This document shows, piece by piece, positions 15,206 through 23,707 of a DNA stretch of 39,025 bases. The DNA is from Candidatus Corynebacterium gallistercoris (GTDB lineage Bacteria > Actinomycetota > Actinomycetes > Mycobacteriales > Mycobacteriaceae). A program made the translations under genes and the position numbers. The stretch spans positions 1 to 39,025 of the forward strand of contig DXFZ01000010.1 in the NCBI GenBank assembly GCA_019114175.1, given 5' to 3'. Under the pieces are notes generated by a model. The model searched no databases. It was given only the letters and a program-made list of their open reading frames with translations, and was not told the DNA's origin. Positions within the stretch are counted from its first letter, which is position 1. Every line of letters begins with the position of its first letter.

Positions 15206-16174
15206 TCACCCCATGTTTGCTTTTGCGGAACTTTGCAGGACTGCCAGGAACGCAGTAGCCGCGGTTCCCAACTGCTCGCCGCCCCGCCACAGCGCCGTGA
15301 TCGTCCTGCGCAGATCCACCCCCTCCGTGGGCACGGCGCGGTAGAAACCGGTCTCCACCTGCGCCTCCACCGCTCGGGCGGACATGATGGCAGGCGCACC
15401 CATCGTGCCGATCGCCGCCCGCTGCGCGGACAAGGAACCGAACTCCCCCGCCGGTGGCGCCAAGGTACCCAGCTGCAGCTCCACCACGTCCCTAGTGCCG
15501 GATCCCGGCTCCCGCAGCAGCAAAGGCGTGGTCTGCAGATCCTCCCGGCTCACCACGGGGTGGCCCTCCAACCCCCACGGGTGCTCTGCCGGCACCACCA
15601 CCGCCAGCGGGTCCTCAGCCACCACGACACGTTGCAGTTCACCACGCACATGCGGAGTCTCCACGATCGCCACATGCGCCCGCCCCGCCGCCAGCTCCGC
15701 CTGCGCGTCTTCGCTGTTGAATTGCCGCATCTTCACCGCGCCCGTCGGGTGCTGGAAGTGGAAGTCCGCCAGCCACCGTGGGTAATCCAGCTCCGCCACC
15801 GTGTTGGAACACGCCACGGTCACCTCCGCCGCGCCGATGCCTTCGATGGCCTCCGTCGTCCCCCTCGCCGCCTGCAGCTGCGCCCGCACCAGCGGCTCCA
15901 GCTGCTCCACGTACTTCTCCCCCACTGGCGTCAGCGTGCTACCCACCGGGGTCCTGGTGAACAGCGTTGCGCCCAGCCTCTTTTCCATCTTCTTAATCCG
16001 CGCGCTCACGGACTGCTGGGACATCCCCAGCGCATGGGAGACTTGGTTCATCCCGCCCAGATGCGCCACGGACACGATCACCAAGCACGTCAGCGGGTCC
16101 GGGAGGGAGTCCACGAGGCGCGCATGCGAGGCCTCGTAGCGGGGCGAGGAATCTTCTCCAGAGGCGGGGTACAT
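15206..16174 (-). CDS. LysR-type transcriptional regulator
   Basis: This 322-residue protein has a complete N-terminal winged HTH (LTCLVIVSVAHLGGMNQVS, then ALGMSQQSVSARIKKMEKRLG, LFTRTPVGSTLTPVGE) and a C-terminal effector domain (AEVTVACSNTVAE, AHVAIVET, DPLAVVVPAEHPW, LLLREPGSGTRDVVE). The GSGTR loop is shared with CysB/CbbR/YeiE-like members that bind small anions. It is divergent from a TDT-family exporter and probably controls it. The ATG at 16174 is preceded by TACACT at -12 to -7 and no Shine-Dalgarno, so it is likely leaderless; longer upstream frames are not supported. Confidence 0.9.
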   Translation of the reverse strand: MYPASGEDSSPRYEASHARLVDSLPDPLTCLVIVSVAHLGGMNQVSHALGMSQQSVSARIKKMEKRLGATLFTRTPVGSTLTPVGEKYVEQLEPLVRAQLQAARGTTEAIEGIGAAEVTVACSNTVAELDYPRWLADFHFQHPTGAVKMRQFNSEDAQAELAAGRAHVAIVETPHVRGELQRVVVAEDPLAVVVPAEHPWGLEGHPVVSREDLQTTPLLLREPGSGTRDVVELQLGTLAPPAGEFGSLSAQRAAIGTMGAPAIMSARAVEAQVETGFYRAVPTEGVDLRRTITALWRGGEQLGTAATAFLAVLQSSAKANMG

Positions 16175-16180
16175 GAGTTG

Positions 16181-16212
16181 AGTGTAACCCCCTTGCGGGT
16201 TCGTGGTATACC
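16181..16212. promoter_or_regulatory. LysR/TDT divergent promoter region
   Basis: TACACT on the minus strand (16181-16186) is the -10 of the leaderless lysR. Next to it are AACCC/GGGTT arms (16187-16203 region) and the 8-base palindrome GGTATACC (16205-16212), likely binding sites of the LysR protein itself. Confidence 0.4.
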
Positions 16213-16244
16213 CGTCTTTCCCTGCAACTTCTACCGTTAAAGCC

Positions 16245-17276
16245 ATGCACACGATCCACCCCACAACACAACAGGTCCGGAGCCGCCACGGTGGCGTCGC
16301 CCACAATACAAAGATGCAGGTACCACCGCTGGGGCCGGGGTGGGCGGGCGCGCTCATGGGCGTGTCCATCACCACGTCGCTGGTGAACATTCGCATCCCG
16401 GGGCACGTGGACTGGGCGCTGCTCGCGGTCGCCACGGCGTTGGCTGTGGTGCTGGCGGCGGGCTGGGCGCGGCACCGGAATCCGGGGTTCGCGGCGCGCG
16501 ATATGCCCGCGTGGGGGATGGTCGCGATGGGCCTGATGGCGCTGGGTTCGGCCTGGTCATCAGTGGCTCAGGTTTGGAGTGTACACGCTGCGTTGTGGGC
16601 TGTGGGCAGCGCGCTGGGCGTGGTCACGTGCGTGCGTTTCGGGGTGTTTGTGCTGCGGGATGCGCAGCGTCCGGCGCCTGCATTTACCTGGGGTTTGCCG
16701 CTTGTTGCTCCGATGGTGACGGCAACAGCCTCCGCCCAATTAGCCCTCCACCTGGGTACCTCAGGGGGTGCCGCGGAGGCGCTTGCGGGGTGGATTCACG
16801 CCTGGGGCGTGGCGAACTTCGCGCTGGCGTGGCTGACCGCCGCCCCGGCGTTTGTTGTGGTGTACGCGCGCACGTTCCCGCACGTGCCAGCGAGCTTCGC
16901 CGCCACCAGCTGGATCCCGTTGGGGATGATGGGCCAGTCCACCGCCGCGGCTCAGCTGCTCGCCGCTGGTGACGGGGCCGCGTGGCGGCACGCGGCGGTG
17001 GTGTACGGGTGGGTCATGCTCGCCCTGGGCGTGGCGCTGGGAGCGTACGCGCTGGTCACGCACTGGAAGGCCGTGCTGGGCGGGGCCATGGCCTATAACC
17101 CCACGTGGTGGGCGAGCACCTTCCCCGTGGGCACGTTGTGCTTCGGCACGCACACGCTGGCCCTGCACGGGCCCGCCTCCTGCGCGTGGATGGACACGGT
17201 CAGCGCGTGCCTGCTGGCGCTGCTGCTGGTGCACGTGGTATGGGCCGCAGCTGGCGCGCGGCACCTGCGCGGCTAG
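16245..17276 (+). CDS. TDT/SLAC1-family transporter (TehA-like)
   Basis: A membrane protein of about 343 residues with ten hydrophobic helices. The opening GPGWAGALMGVSI and the late AYNPTWWASTFPVGTLCFGT are marks of the tellurite-resistance/dicarboxylate transporter family, which includes TehA, Mae1 and the sulfite exporter Ssu1. Residues around FP-x-GT line the central pore. The substrate could be sulfite, a dicarboxylate or another anion; the divergent CysB-like LysR favours an anion stress role (inference). The start is uncertain: GTG 16203, ATG 16245 (TACCGT at -13) or ATG 16314 (CACAAT at -12, best fit to family length). The region between the last two contains a dispersed-repeat copy. 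The 3' end overlaps pncA by four bases. Confidence 0.82.
   Translation: MHTIHPTTQQVRSRHGGVAHNTKMQVPPLGPGWAGALMGVSITTSLVNIRIPGHVDWALLAVATALAVVLAAGWARHRNPGFAARDMPAWGMVAMGLMALGSAWSSVAQVWSVHAALWAVGSALGVVTCVRFGVFVLRDAQRPAPAFTWGLPLVAPMVTATASAQLALHLGTSGGAAEALAGWIHAWGVANFALAWLTAAPAFVVVYARTFPHVPASFAATSWIPLGMMGQSTAAAQLLAAGDGAAWRHAAVVYGWVMLALGVALGAYALVTHWKAVLGGAMAYNPTWWASTFPVGTLCFGTHTLALHGPASCAWMDTVSACLLALLLVHVVWAAAGARHLRG
16289..16314 (-). repeat. Dispersed element, copy 6
   Basis: CTTTGTATTGTGG, core 16300-16293, ACCGTGGC. Lies just before the ATG at 16314 of the TDT transporter gene. Confidence 0.7.
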
Positions 17277-17860
17277 ACCGGCTGGGAGGTGTGCACGATC
17301 GTCGCCCCCGCCTCTTCCATCTCGCGCAGGGCCTCCTTGCCCGTGTCCTCCTTCACGGCGGAGCAAAGCCGCTCAATCACCGTGACCTCGAACCCTGCCT
17401 CCAGGGCATCCAGCACCGTGGCCTTCACGCAGTAATCAGTGGCGATGCCGACGACCGTCAGCTCCTCCACCTCGCGGGCGCGCAGCCACTGCTCCAGAGT
17501 CTCCTCGCCACCATCGAGGTGGCCCTCAAACCCCGAGTACGCCGCGGTGTATTCACCCTTCTTGAACCACGCGTGGACCAGGTCCTCGCCCAGCTCAGAG
17601 CACACCCTGGCCCCGTGCGTGTCCGCCACGCAATGCACGGGCCACGTGTTCACATAATCGGGGTCTTTGGAGAAATGACCTTGCGGGTCGATATGCCAAT
17701 CGAGGGTGCCAATCACATGAGTATCGGCTTCTGACTCCGCGATGGCGTCGCCCAAAAAAGAATGAATACCGCGGGCAACGTCCACGCCGCGGGGCGTGCC
17801 TAAAGAGCCATCGACGAAATCGTTTTGAACATCAACAACGACGATCGCCTGCTTAGACAA
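17273..17860 (-). CDS. pncA: Nicotinamidase PncA
   Basis: A 195-residue isochorismatase-fold amidase that converts nicotinamide to nicotinate for NAD salvage. The opening [14 protein letters not shown] supplies the catalytic Asp, [14 protein letters not shown] the Lys, and [17 protein letters not shown] the nucleophilic Cys. [11 protein letters not shown] provides the metal-binding Asp and His residues. The best start is TTG at 17860, which overlaps the glyA stop and has GGAGGAGTGG at the right distance; an in-frame ATG at 17884 would add eight unconserved residues. Its position directly after glyA suggests co-transcription. [10 protein letters not shown] is encoded by a dispersed-repeat copy. 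Confidence 0.92.
   Translation of the reverse strand: MSKQAIVVVDVQNDFVDGSLGTPRGVDVARGIHSFLGDAIAESEADTHVIGTLDWHIDPQGHFSKDPDYVNTWPVHCVADTHGARVCSELGEDLVHAWFKKGEYTAAYSGFEGHLDGGEETLEQWLRAREVEELTVVGIATDYCVKATVLDALEAGFEVTVIERLCSAVKEDTGKEALREMEEAGATIVHTSQPV
17740..17766 (-). repeat. Dispersed element, copy 7
   Basis: ATTCATTCTTTTTTGG, core 17751-17744, ATCGCGG. In pncA, sense, encoding SFLGDAIA. Confidence 0.6.
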
Positions 17861-19142
17861 GCTTCCACTCCTCCAGGCCGTCATAGAGCGGGAAGTCCTG
17901 GGTGACCTTCTCCACCCGCGCCCGCAGCGCAGCAACGTCCGCGTTACCAGCCAGAGCCGTGGCAATCACGTCTGCAACCTCGGTGAACGCCGCGGCATCC
18001 AGCCCGCGGGAAGCCAGCGCAGACGTGCCGATGCGCAGGCCGGAGGTGACCATCGGCGGGCGAGGATCAAAAGGCACCGCGTTGCGGTTGACGGTGATGC
18101 CGACCTCATGCAGCAGGTCCTCACCCTGCTGGCCATCCAGCTGGGAGTTGCGCAGATCCACCAGCACCAGGTGAACGTCCGTGCCGCCGGTGAGGACCTG
18201 CACGCCAGCGTCCTTCGTGTCTTGGGCGTTGAGGCGCTCCGCCAGGATCTTCGCGCCCTCCAGGGTACGGGCCTGGCGGTCGCGGAACTCATCGGTCTGA
18301 GCGACCTTCATGGCCACGGCCTTGGCAGCCACTGCGTGCATCAGCGGGCCACCCTGCTGGCCGGGGAACACGGCAGAGTTCAGCTTCTTGGCGTACTCCT
18401 GCTTCGCCAGGATCATGCCGGAACGCGGGCCACCCAGGGTCTTGTGCACGGTGGTGGAGACAACATCAGCGTGCGGCACCGGGGACGGGTGCAGATCCGC
18501 GGCGACCAGGCCGGCGAAGTGGGCCATGTCCACCCACAGCTTCGCGCCCACCTCATCGGCGATGTCCTTGAACGCGGCGAAGTCCTGGTGGCGGGGGTAC
18601 GCAGACCAGCCGGCGATGAGGACCTGCGGCTTCTCCTGCTTGGCCTGCTCGCGGATCTTGTCCATGTCCAGGCGCATCGTGTCCGGATCCACCTCATAGG
18701 CCGCGACCTCGTAGAGCTTGCCGGAGAAGTTGAGGTGCATGCCGTGGGTGAGGTGGCCGCCGTGAGCCAGGGACAGACCCATGATCTTGTCGCCCGGGTT
18801 GGCCAGCGCCATCAGCACCGCGGCGTTGGCCTGGGCACCGGCGTGGGGCTGCACGTTAGCGAACTCCGCGCCGAACACGGCCTTGGCGCGGTCACGGGCC
18901 AAGTCCTCAATGACATCCACGTGCTCGCAGCCACCGTAGTAGCGGCGGCCCGGGTAGCCCTCCGCGTACTTGTTGGTCAGCACAGAACCCTGGGCCTGCA
19001 GCACGGCGCGGGGGACGAAGTTCTCGCTGGCGATCATCTCCAGCGTATCCCGCTGGCGCCCCAGCTCCCCGGCGATCGCCTGGGCTACTTCCGGATCCAG
19101 CTGATCGAGCGGGATATTGTGCTGCAGTTGAGAGTTAGACAC
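17853..19142 (-). CDS. glyA: Serine hydroxymethyltransferase GlyA
   Basis: From GTG at 19142 the product is 429 residues, the standard length. It converts serine and tetrahydrofolate to glycine and methylene-THF with PLP. Family blocks seen include [55 protein letters not shown] and [14 protein letters not shown], whose Lys binds PLP, followed by FPGQQGGP. Longer frames start upstream (to 19376), but their extra residues are not like the family. TACAAT at 19234-19239 (minus) is a good -10 and gives an 85-base leader. pncA overlaps the 3' end. Confidence 0.95.
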   Translation of the reverse strand: MSNSQLQHNIPLDQLDPEVAQAIAGELGRQRDTLEMIASENFVPRAVLQAQGSVLTNKYAEGYPGRRYYGGCEHVDVIEDLARDRAKAVFGAEFANVQPHAGAQANAAVLMALANPGDKIMGLSLAHGGHLTHGMHLNFSGKLYEVAAYEVDPDTMRLDMDKIREQAKQEKPQVLIAGWSAYPRHQDFAAFKDIADEVGAKLWVDMAHFAGLVAADLHPSPVPHADVVSTTVHKTLGGPRSGMILAKQEYAKKLNSAVFPGQQGGPLMHAVAAKAVAMKVAQTDEFRDRQARTLEGAKILAERLNAQDTKDAGVQVLTGGTDVHLVLVDLRNSQLDGQQGEDLLHEVGITVNRNAVPFDPRPPMVTSGLRIGTSALASRGLDAAAFTEVADVIATALAGNADVAALRARVEKVTQDFPLYDGLEEWKLV

Positions 19143-19233
19143 TGTTGCTTTGGCCTTCCAATGCGCTTGGGAAATCTTGCGAAATCTTTGGGGTTGGACG
19201 AAACGGTGCGTGTACAAGACCGTTACCCGATTC

Positions 19234-19239
19234 ATTGTA
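19234..19239 (-). promoter_or_regulatory. -10 box of glyA
   Basis: TACAAT on the minus strand, about 92 bases before the GTG start. The leader between contains an ACGGT/ACCGT hairpin and a directly repeated AGATTTC; a regulatory role is possible but unproven. Confidence 0.5.
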
Positions 19240-19306
19240 GCTACCATCACAGCGTGGCTGCCGAGCAATTTCTTAAAAACCACCCCCGGAAGGCACAATA
19301 GGCTCC

Positions 19307-20224
19307 ATGAGTTCACCCAGCCCCTACATTGAGCTGGACCGTGCCCAGTGGAGGAAGCTGCGCAAGTCCATGCCACAGGTCCTCACAGAGGACGAGCTGG
19401 AGCAACTCCGGGGCATCGGTGAAGAAATTGACCTAGAGGAAGTCTCCGAGGTCTATCTCCCCCTCTCCCGCCTCATCCACCTCCGCGTGGAAGCACACCG
19501 CCTGCTTAACGAGGCCACGGAAACCTTCCTCGGCGAACCCATGCCGCAGATCCCCTACATCATTGGTGTGTGCGGTTCCGTGGCCGTGGGCAAGTCCACC
19601 ACCGCCCGCGTGCTGCAGGTGCTGCTGCAGCGCTGGACCTCCAACCCCCGGGTGGACCTCGTCACCACCGATGGCTTCCTGCTACCCACCGCGGAGCTGG
19701 AGGCGCGCAAGCTCATGCACCGCAAGGGCTTCCCGGAATCCTATGACCAGGCGGAGCTGCTGCGGTTCATCACGCGGGTGAAGTCCGGCAGCCGCAATGT
19801 GCAGGCCCCGATCTACTCCCATGAGGCCTATGACCGCGTCCCCGATGAGTTCATCACCGTGGATCAGCCGGACATCCTCATCGTGGAGGGGCTCAACGTG
19901 CTGCAGACCGGCCCCACGCTCATGATCTCTGACCTCTTCGATTTCTCCGTGTACGTGGACGCCCGGCGCGAGGACATCGAAGACTGGTACATTGACCGCT
20001 TCCTCAAGCTGAAGAACACCGCCTTCCAGGACCCCAGCGCCCACTTCCACCACTTCGCCTCCCTCACCGATGAGGAAGCGGAAGTGGTAGCGCGGGAAAT
20101 CTGGCAGACAGTGAACCTGCCGAACCTCATGGAAAACATTTTGCCCACCCGCGTGCGCGCGTCCCTGGTGCTGCGCAAGGACCGGGATCACCTGGTGCAG
20201 AAGGTGCGGATGCGCAAGATCTAG
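19307..20224 (+). CDS. coaA: Type I pantothenate kinase CoaA
   Basis: A 305-residue protein catalysing the first step of coenzyme A synthesis. The P-loop is [17 protein letters not shown] (about residues 88-104); the family blocks [35 protein letters not shown] and [12 protein letters not shown] follow, and the C-terminal region keeps [22 protein letters not shown]. The bulk of the length matches the prokaryotic type I family. No Shine-Dalgarno is seen; CACAAT at -13 to -8 suggests a leaderless start. It is divergent from glyA and convergent with uppS, the order known in mycobacteria. Confidence 0.95.
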   Translation: MSSPSPYIELDRAQWRKLRKSMPQVLTEDELEQLRGIGEEIDLEEVSEVYLPLSRLIHLRVEAHRLLNEATETFLGEPMPQIPYIIGVCGSVAVGKSTTARVLQVLLQRWTSNPRVDLVTTDGFLLPTAELEARKLMHRKGFPESYDQAELLRFITRVKSGSRNVQAPIYSHEAYDRVPDEFITVDQPDILIVEGLNVLQTGPTLMISDLFDFSVYVDARREDIEDWYIDRFLKLKNTAFQDPSAHFHHFASLTDEEAEVVAREIWQTVNLPNLMENILPTRVRASLVLRKDRDHLVQKVRMRKI

Positions 20225-20252
20225 CTGGCGTGCCGCGGTGGCCGCGCCCCCG

Positions 20253-21023
20253 CTACAGCCCGAACCGCCGGTGCCGCTGCGAGTAATCCCGCAGCGCCCG
20301 CAGGAAATCCACGCGCCGAAACGCCGGCCAGTACGTATCCGTAAACCAGATCTCCGAGTATGCGGACTGCCACAGCAGAAAACCGCTCAAGCGCTGCTCC
20401 CCGGAGGTGCGGATCACCAGGTCCGGGTCCGGCTGCCCGCGCGTGTACATGTGATCCCCCAGCCCCTCGGCCGTGATCGCCGCGGCCATGTCCTCCGGCG
20501 CCACGCCCTGGGCCGCCAGGTCCGCCACCAACTTTTGCACCGCGTCCACGATCTCCTGGCGCCCGCCGTATCCCACGGCCACGTTGACGCGCACCCCAGT
20601 GTGCTCGGCCGTCTGCCGCGCCGTGGCCTCCAGCCGCTCGCGCAGCGTCGCCGGCAGCAGCTCCAGGTGCCCCACGGCATGCACACGGAAGCCTGCCTCA
20701 TCGGCCGCGAGCTCCTCGGCCACGTCCCCGATGATCCCCACCAGCAGCTCTAGCTCCTCCGCCGTGCGCTTGAGGTTCTCGGTGGAAAGCAGGTACACCG
20801 TGACGGTCTCAATCCCCAGCTCATCGCACCAATTGCACATCTCCGCAATCTTCTTCGCCCCCACCCGGTGGCCGTGCGATACGTCCGCGAACCCGTTCTC
20901 CCGCGCCCACCTGCGGTTGCCATCGGCCATGATCGCCACGTGCTTCGGCATCGGCTGATCGCGCAGCTGGCGGGCCAGTTGCGCTTCGTAGGCGGGGTAG
21001 AGAAGGTGCGGCAGTTTACTCAC
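20253..21023 (-). CDS. uppS: Isoprenyl transferase (short-chain Z-polyprenyl diphosphate synthase)
   Basis: The GTG at 21023 gives 256 residues, beginning SKLPHLLYPAYEAQLARQL. UppS-family blocks are HVAIMADGNRRWAREN (catalytic Asp and P-loop-like Arg), HRVGAKKIAEMCNWC, VTVYLLSTENLKR, VNVAVGYGGRQEIV, and DPDLVIRTSGEQRLSGFLLWQSAYSEIWF as two conserved segments. It lies by mca and coaA, the context of the mycobacterial short-chain Z-isoprenyl diphosphate synthase used for decaprenyl phosphate in arabinogalactan synthesis; a paralogue elsewhere should make the long chain. The start overlaps the upstream stop (AGTGAGTAA), so translation is coupled. Confidence 0.92.
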   Translation of the reverse strand: MSKLPHLLYPAYEAQLARQLRDQPMPKHVAIMADGNRRWARENGFADVSHGHRVGAKKIAEMCNWCDELGIETVTVYLLSTENLKRTAEELELLVGIIGDVAEELAADEAGFRVHAVGHLELLPATLRERLEATARQTAEHTGVRVNVAVGYGGRQEIVDAVQKLVADLAAQGVAPEDMAAAITAEGLGDHMYTRGQPDPDLVIRTSGEQRLSGFLLWQSAYSEIWFTDTYWPAFRRVDFLRALRDYSQRHRRFGL

Positions 21024-21453
21024 TGTCGTCCTTGTGTGGTTGTTGTTGTGGTGCGACGCCGCCACGCTCCCGCTCCCTCTCCGCATCAATCGCGGCCGGG
21101 CCGGTCAGCGTGCCGGAGGATGGCAGGAAACGCGGGTCCGTCTGAGGCACCTCAGTGCGGGCAAACATGGACTTGCCCTTCGTTTCATCGAAGCCCTCTT
21201 CCTTCATGCGGCGCTCCAGGGTCTCCTTGTCGAAGAGGTCGATGCCGCGGGCCTCGGCGAACGCGCGGCGCCGCTCCAGGCGGCGGATGCGCTTGTTCAT
21301 GCCGAAGCCGAGCAGGAGCACCACCAGCAGCAGCACCACGATGACGAACAACCCGATGGGCGCGGCCTTGCCGAAGTCCGCGCCCATCGGGCCGGTCCGC
21401 TCGGCTTGGGCGAGGATCAGGTTGGCGGAAGTGAACATGTCCATGGGCTGCAC
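21016..21453 (-). CDS. Single-pass membrane protein between mca and uppS
   Basis: 145 residues with one transmembrane helix (PIGLFVIVVLLLVVLLLGF, about residues 31-50) after a short outside segment, then a basic NKRIRRLERRR motif and a charged cytoplasmic tail containing RGIDLFDKETLERRMKEEGF and TDPRFLPSSGTLTG. It corresponds by position to the small membrane protein next to mca in mycobacteria; function unknown. The tail ends with ERERERGGVAPQQQPHK, whose last part is encoded by a dispersed-repeat copy, so the true family C-terminus may stop earlier. Start at 21453 follows mca by seven bases. Confidence 0.75.
   Translation of the reverse strand: MQPMDMFTSANLILAQAERTGPMGADFGKAAPIGLFVIVVLLLVVLLLGFGMNKRIRRLERRRAFAEARGIDLFDKETLERRMKEEGFDETKGKSMFARTEVPQTDPRFLPSSGTLTGPAAIDAERERERGGVAPQQQPHKDDSE
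21032..21069 (+). repeat. Dispersed element, copy 8
   Basis: A TTG-rich tract, core 21053-21060, GCCACGCTC. At the 3' end of the membrane-protein gene on the opposite strand, encoding its last residues RGGVAPQQQ. Confidence 0.55.
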
Positions 21454-21460
21454 TGCTCCT

Positions 21461-22378
21461 TTAGTTATGCGTTGACACTTCTACAGTATTGTCTGCGCCC
21501 AGCCCAGCAAAAAGATCCGTCTCTGGCGTGGGCGAATCCACCCGTGTTAGCGCGAGCTCAAACTCCTCAGTAGGCCACACCTCACGTTGAAGCTCCGGGT
21601 CGCCAAGGAAGAAAGCACCCCTGGGATCTACTTGGGTTTGATGAGCCCGCAGGGCGTCGTCGCGCCTGGAAAACCACTCCCCAACCCGGACGCGCGTGGT
21701 GACCCGAGGGAAAATGTCTGGCATGGATGTCCACATGTGCAGGTGATCCTGGGCCTCCGGGGACAAAGCGACGCCATGGTGCTGCAAAGCTTCAGCGAGC
21801 AGCTCGAAGCGGCGGCGGATGAAACCGTGGGTGTAGTACATTTTCTTGATCTCCCACGGCTCTCCGAGCTCGGGGTGGAAGTCTGGGTCGGCCGCGGCCT
21901 CCCAGGCACGGACGGAGACGGCGTGGACCTTGATGTGATCCGGGTGCGGGTAGCCGCCGTTTTCGTCATAGGTGATGACGACGTGCGGGCGGAACTCGCG
22001 GATGACCTTCACAACCTCGGCCGTGACCTCCTCCGTGTCCTGCAGCGCGAAGCAGCCCTCCGGCAGCGGCGGCGTGGGGTCACCCTCCGGCAGACCGGAG
22101 TCCTCGTAGCCCAGCCACTGGTGCTCCACGCCCAGGATCTGCGCGGCGTTTTCCATCTCCTGCTGGCGGGTGGCGATGAGGTCCTCCGGCGGATCCATCG
22201 TGGGGTTGAGCAGGTCCCCGCGCTCCCCACCGGTGCAGGTCAGGACCTTCACGCGGTGGCCTTCATCCACGTAGCGGGCCATGGTGGCCGCGCCCTTGCT
22301 GGATTCATCGTCCGGGTGCGCGTGGATAGCCAGCAGGCGGTAGGGGCCAGGCTGGGACGGGTTGTCTGCGTGGTTCAC
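21461..22378 (-). CDS. mca: Mycothiol S-conjugate amidase Mca
   Basis: A 305-residue zinc amidase of the LmbE/PIG-L family. AIHAHPDDESSKGAAT near the N-terminus gives the zinc ligands (His, Asp), and GYPHPDHIKVHAVSV supplies the third. GYEDSGLPEGDP is typical of Mca rather than MshB. The enzyme splits mycothiol conjugates of electrophiles into mercapturic acids and GlcN-inositol, thus detoxifying alkylating agents and antibiotics. Its presence shows the organism makes mycothiol. GTG start at 22378 with a distant AAGGTGG. It heads the operon mca-membrane protein-uppS and is divergent from the DUF4307 gene. Confidence 0.95.
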   Translation of the reverse strand: MNHADNPSQPGPYRLLAIHAHPDDESSKGAATMARYVDEGHRVKVLTCTGGERGDLLNPTMDPPEDLIATRQQEMENAAQILGVEHQWLGYEDSGLPEGDPTPPLPEGCFALQDTEEVTAEVVKVIREFRPHVVITYDENGGYPHPDHIKVHAVSVRAWEAAADPDFHPELGEPWEIKKMYYTHGFIRRRFELLAEALQHHGVALSPEAQDHLHMWTSMPDIFPRVTTRVRVGEWFSRRDDALRAHQTQVDPRGAFFLGDPELQREVWPTEEFELALTRVDSPTPETDLFAGLGADNTVEVSTHN

Positions 22379-22471
22379 GGGGAAACCAACACCACCTTTC
22401 AGATGTTATTGCGCTGACTAATCTACTCCCATCTCCCGCGGGATCCGGCATGGACTAGCATGGAGGGCATA

Positions 22472-22939
22472 ATGAGCGCAGACAACCCTACTCCCCAGCA
22501 AGGCCGGCCGGCGTCCCCACAGGCTCAAACCACCCAGGAGCGTTACGGCAACACCCGCAACACGAAGTTCGGCGGGAAGATCTTGGTGCTGGCCTTGTCC
22601 GTGATCTTGGCTGCGGCAGCGGCGTACATGGTTGCGCAGCTGATGCGCGCGGGGAACGTGGACGTCTCCGCGCAGGAGACGGGCGGCGAAGTAGTATCTG
22701 CGGACACGCTGCGCATGAGCGTGGACGTGACCAGGGAGGATCCCTCCAAGTCGGCGTTCTGCATCGTCACCGCGCTGGATTATGACAAGAATGAGGTGGG
22801 GCGCCGCGAGTTCGTCATCCCCGCTGGTGGGGAGGATGTGACGCGCCACCACGTGGACATCACCACGCGGGAGGAAGCGTACGCGGGCACCGTCTATGGT
22901 TGCTCCACCGTACTGCCGGACTACCTGACCGGCGAGTAG
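22472..22939 (+). CDS. DUF4307 family membrane protein
   Basis: About 155 residues: a polar N-terminus with TTQERYGN, a transmembrane helix (ILVLALSVILAAAAAYMVAQL) and an extracytoplasmic beta-rich domain with two cysteines (SAFCIVTALDYDKNEVG and YGCSTVLPDYL) that could pair. This matches actinobacterial DUF4307, which lies by mca and greA in mycobacteria; function is unknown. The ATG at 22472 has GGAGGG five bases upstream; an in-frame ATG at 22460 is also possible. Confidence 0.82.
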   Translation: MSADNPTPQQGRPASPQAQTTQERYGNTRNTKFGGKILVLALSVILAAAAAYMVAQLMRAGNVDVSAQETGGEVVSADTLRMSVDVTREDPSKSAFCIVTALDYDKNEVGRREFVIPAGGEDVTRHHVDITTREEAYAGTVYGCSTVLPDYLTGE

Positions 22940-23029
22940 GCCCATTCACGCCCCACACCGAGGTGTTAGACTTGGGCGACTAGAAATACCTTGTTAAACC
23001 CCTCTATAGATATTGGAGTGCAGGAGAAG

Positions 23030-23551
23030 ATGGCTGACAACCAGACCCACTGGCTGACGCAGGAGTCCTACGACCGCCTGAACGCAGAGCTGGTGAGCCT
23101 CAAGGAGAACCGCCCCGTTCTGGCCGCGGAAATCAACGAGCGCCGTGAAGAGGGCGACCTCAAGGAGAACGGTGGCTACCACGCCGCCCGTGAGCAGCAG
23201 GGCCAGGAAGAGGCCCGCATCGCTTACCTGGAGGAGCTGCTGGATAACGCCACCATTGGTGAGGCTCCTCAGGAGTCCGGCGTCGCCCTGGTTGGTTCCG
23301 TGATTCACGTCTACTACGACGATGACGAGGACGATAAGGAAACCTTCCTCATCGGCACCCGTGGCCTGGAATCCTCCAACCCCGATCTGGAGACCTACTC
23401 CACTGACGCTCCTCTGGGCGCTGCCATTGTTGGCGCCAAGGAGGGCGAGACCCGCGAGTACCAGACCCCGAATGGTGAGACGGTGCGCGTGACCATCGTG
23501 ACGGCTGAGCCGTACGACCCGGACCGGGACGTCCCCCGCGCCGAGCAGTAG
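23030..23551 (+). CDS. greA: Transcription elongation factor GreA
   Basis: 173 residues from the ATG at 23030, which has GGAG nearby; the longer frame from 22991 is not family-like. The N-terminal coiled coil carries [38 protein letters not shown] (the acidic D-x-x-E tip that reaches the polymerase active site) and RIAYLEELL. The C-terminal FKBP-like domain has [19 protein letters not shown] and [13 protein letters not shown]. GreA rescues backtracked RNA polymerase by stimulating transcript cleavage. An acidic insert DDDEDDKE sits in the C-domain. Confidence 0.95.
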   Translation: MADNQTHWLTQESYDRLNAELVSLKENRPVLAAEINERREEGDLKENGGYHAAREQQGQEEARIAYLEELLDNATIGEAPQESGVALVGSVIHVYYDDDEDDKETFLIGTRGLESSNPDLETYSTDAPLGAAIVGAKEGETREYQTPNGETVRVTIVTAEPYDPDRDVPRAEQ

Positions 23552-23633
23552 CCCCTGCCTTACGGGGGGCTGGCGGTCCCATTCAGCCCACCGACTCTTA
23601 GTTGGCGGCCTTCGAAGTGGGAGGGGAACGGGA

Positions 23634-23693
23634 AAAGACTACAGACTTATTGCACAAAAATGGCCGAATCCGTGTAATAAGTCTGTAGTCTTT
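23634..23693. terminator. Long stem-loop between convergent greA and ugpC
   Basis: AAAGACTACAGACTTATTGC... at 23634-23655 pairs over 22 bases with 23672-23693, with a single G-U pair and a 16-base loop. The AAAG/CTTT ends allow it to act as a bidirectional terminator. It lies 15 bases beyond the ugpC stop and 83 bases after greA. The stem is longer and more perfect than usual terminators. Confidence 0.65.
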
Positions 23694-23707
23694 CGCCTGC
23701 CCCCTGG

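Noticed and set aside
19143..19376. N-terminal extension of GlyA
   Set aside because: It overlaps the glyA promoter and the coaA start and exceeds the standard family length.
21764..21777. Further GCGACGCC core inside mca, and similar cores near 1548, 23277 and 26156
   Set aside because: No T-rich tract is attached and the codons are normal for the encoded protein; these are chance matches of the bare 8-mer.
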